A program made the translations under genes and the position numbers. A DNA stretch of 33,657 bases from Limnospira sp050045915 (lineage in GTDB: Bacteria > Cyanobacteriota > Cyanobacteriia > Cyanobacteriales > Microcoleaceae), in contig JBNGCR010000042.1 of NCBI GenBank assembly GCA_050045915.1, positions 1 to 33,657 on the forward strand, written 5' to 3'. How positions within the stretch are numbered: the stretch's first letter is position 1; every line of letters begins with the position of its first letter. Under the pieces are notes generated by a model. That model was not told where the DNA came from. It did not search any database and saw nothing but the letters and a program-made list of their open reading frames with translations. Positions 33,045 to 33,657 of the stretch are shown here, in pieces.

Positions 33045-33656
33045 ATGAAAGTTATCAATCCGGAACAATCTTATACATTCATTCAAATTTTCGAGCTCAA
33101 AATCGAACCCAAAGATTTATCCAAGTATTTCGGCTACTCCTTTTCCAGAACCAAGCTGAACTTACCGCAATATCAGGGCAATTTAGACCGGATCGAACAA
33201 TTAAAGGAACGGATCGAAGAAATTCTGCCCTATGCGTCGTTGTCGAGCGGGGCGGCGAGGCGAGAAATATTAATTTCCCCCGTTATCTTCGACTTGGTGC
33301 ATTATACGAAATCGGAAGTTTTTATCGAGTATTCGATTAAAGTTAGCGAACAGTTGCAGGGGAGTTTCGATTATTTTTTGGAGAGTGCCAATCATTTGTT
33401 AGTGATTGAGGCGAAAAAAGAAGATTTGGATTATGGAATGACGCAACTGATCGCCGAATTGATCGCTTTGGAGCAATGGCAAGAGAATCAGGAGCAAACC
33501 CATCTCGTCGGTGCGGTGACAACCGGGAAGATTTGGGAATTTGCCAGATTGAATCGGGATGAAAAACAGATCGAGCAAGGTTTGGAAAGTTATCGAGTTC
33601 CCGAAGATCTTGATTATTTGATGCGAATTTTGGTGCGATCGTTGTCTGGAGTTTAG
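33045..33656 (+). CDS. PD-(D/E)XK-like hypothetical protein
   Basis: 203 residues, complete within the window (stop at 33654-33656). D109 in GSFDYFL and E122-x-K124 in LLVIEAKKEDLDYG are spaced as in the PD-(D/E)XK nuclease fold, and the following helix (TQLIAELIALEQW) fits the conserved helix of that fold. A role as a nuclease or nuclease-derived protein is possible but inferred. The N-terminal 90 residues are not recognised. It starts 26 bases after the hicA remnant. The ribosome binding site is weak. Confidence 0.65.
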   Translation: MKVINPEQSYTFIQIFELKIEPKDLSKYFGYSFSRTKLNLPQYQGNLDRIEQLKERIEEILPYASLSSGAARREILISPVIFDLVHYTKSEVFIEYSIKVSEQLQGSFDYFLESANHLLVIEAKKEDLDYGMTQLIAELIALEQWQENQEQTHLVGAVTTGKIWEFARLNRDEKQIEQGLESYRVPEDLDYLMRILVRSLSGV

Positions 33657-33657
33657 G

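Overview
The window reads as a chromosomal segment of a cyanobacterium, probably a filamentous Oscillatoriales-type organism. The evidence is the high density of GCGATCGC (HIP1) and GCGATCG sites, heptanucleotide tandem repeats, dispersed CCCCCAATTCTGGGGG palindromes, cyanobacterial families of unknown function (DUF3038, DUF4335, DUF3352), and the combination of caspase-like, STAND and WD40 domains in one gene. The genus is not identifiable from this sequence alone.

Layout. (1) 1-11840: a 542-base regulatory leader, then one co-directional chemotaxis-type cluster of cheY, cheA, cheW, a soluble receptor, a PAS plus HEAT-repeat protein, cheR, cheB and a CheC/CheX-like phosphatase. It has a phosphorelay (CheA, CheY), an adaptor, a cytoplasmic receptor, both adaptation enzymes and a phosphatase. 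(2) 12183-20400: two caspase-family genes in tandem. The first fuses a caspase-like domain to an alpha/beta-hydrolase and a C-terminal membrane anchor. The second fuses a caspase-like domain to a STAND NTPase, a membrane segment and about 13 WD40 repeats, and is cut by one in-frame TAA at 19183-19185. (3) 20619-24264: a membrane-anchored DUF3352 protein (minus) and a PilB/GspE-type ATPase (plus), separated by dense tandem repeats. (4) 24296-28309: a decayed DNA methyltransferase, a lipoprotein, and the minus-strand pair DUF3038 and DUF4335. (5) 28310-31857: mutS2 on the minus strand, flanked by two inverted copies of a palindrome-rich repeat of about 100 bp and by CCCTACA arrays. A truncated four-helix-bundle gene lies on its 3' side. 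(6) 31858-33657: an AT-richer region with a small membrane protein, a 46-codon dehydrogenase fragment, two HicB-type antitoxin genes each followed by a truncated HicA toxin remnant, and a PD-(D/E)XK-like protein.

How the parts may work together. The che cluster looks like a complete intracellular signalling unit whose sensory inputs are probably the soluble receptor and the PAS-HEAT protein. The caspase pair looks like a conflict or cell-death locus: WD40 sensing, STAND switching, caspase proteolysis, and a membrane-anchored hydrolase as a possible target or second effector. That scheme is inference. Right of about 24.3 kb the window holds many gene remnants and repeats, consistent with repeated insertion and deletion. 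No rRNA, tRNA, CRISPR array or intact transposase gene was seen.
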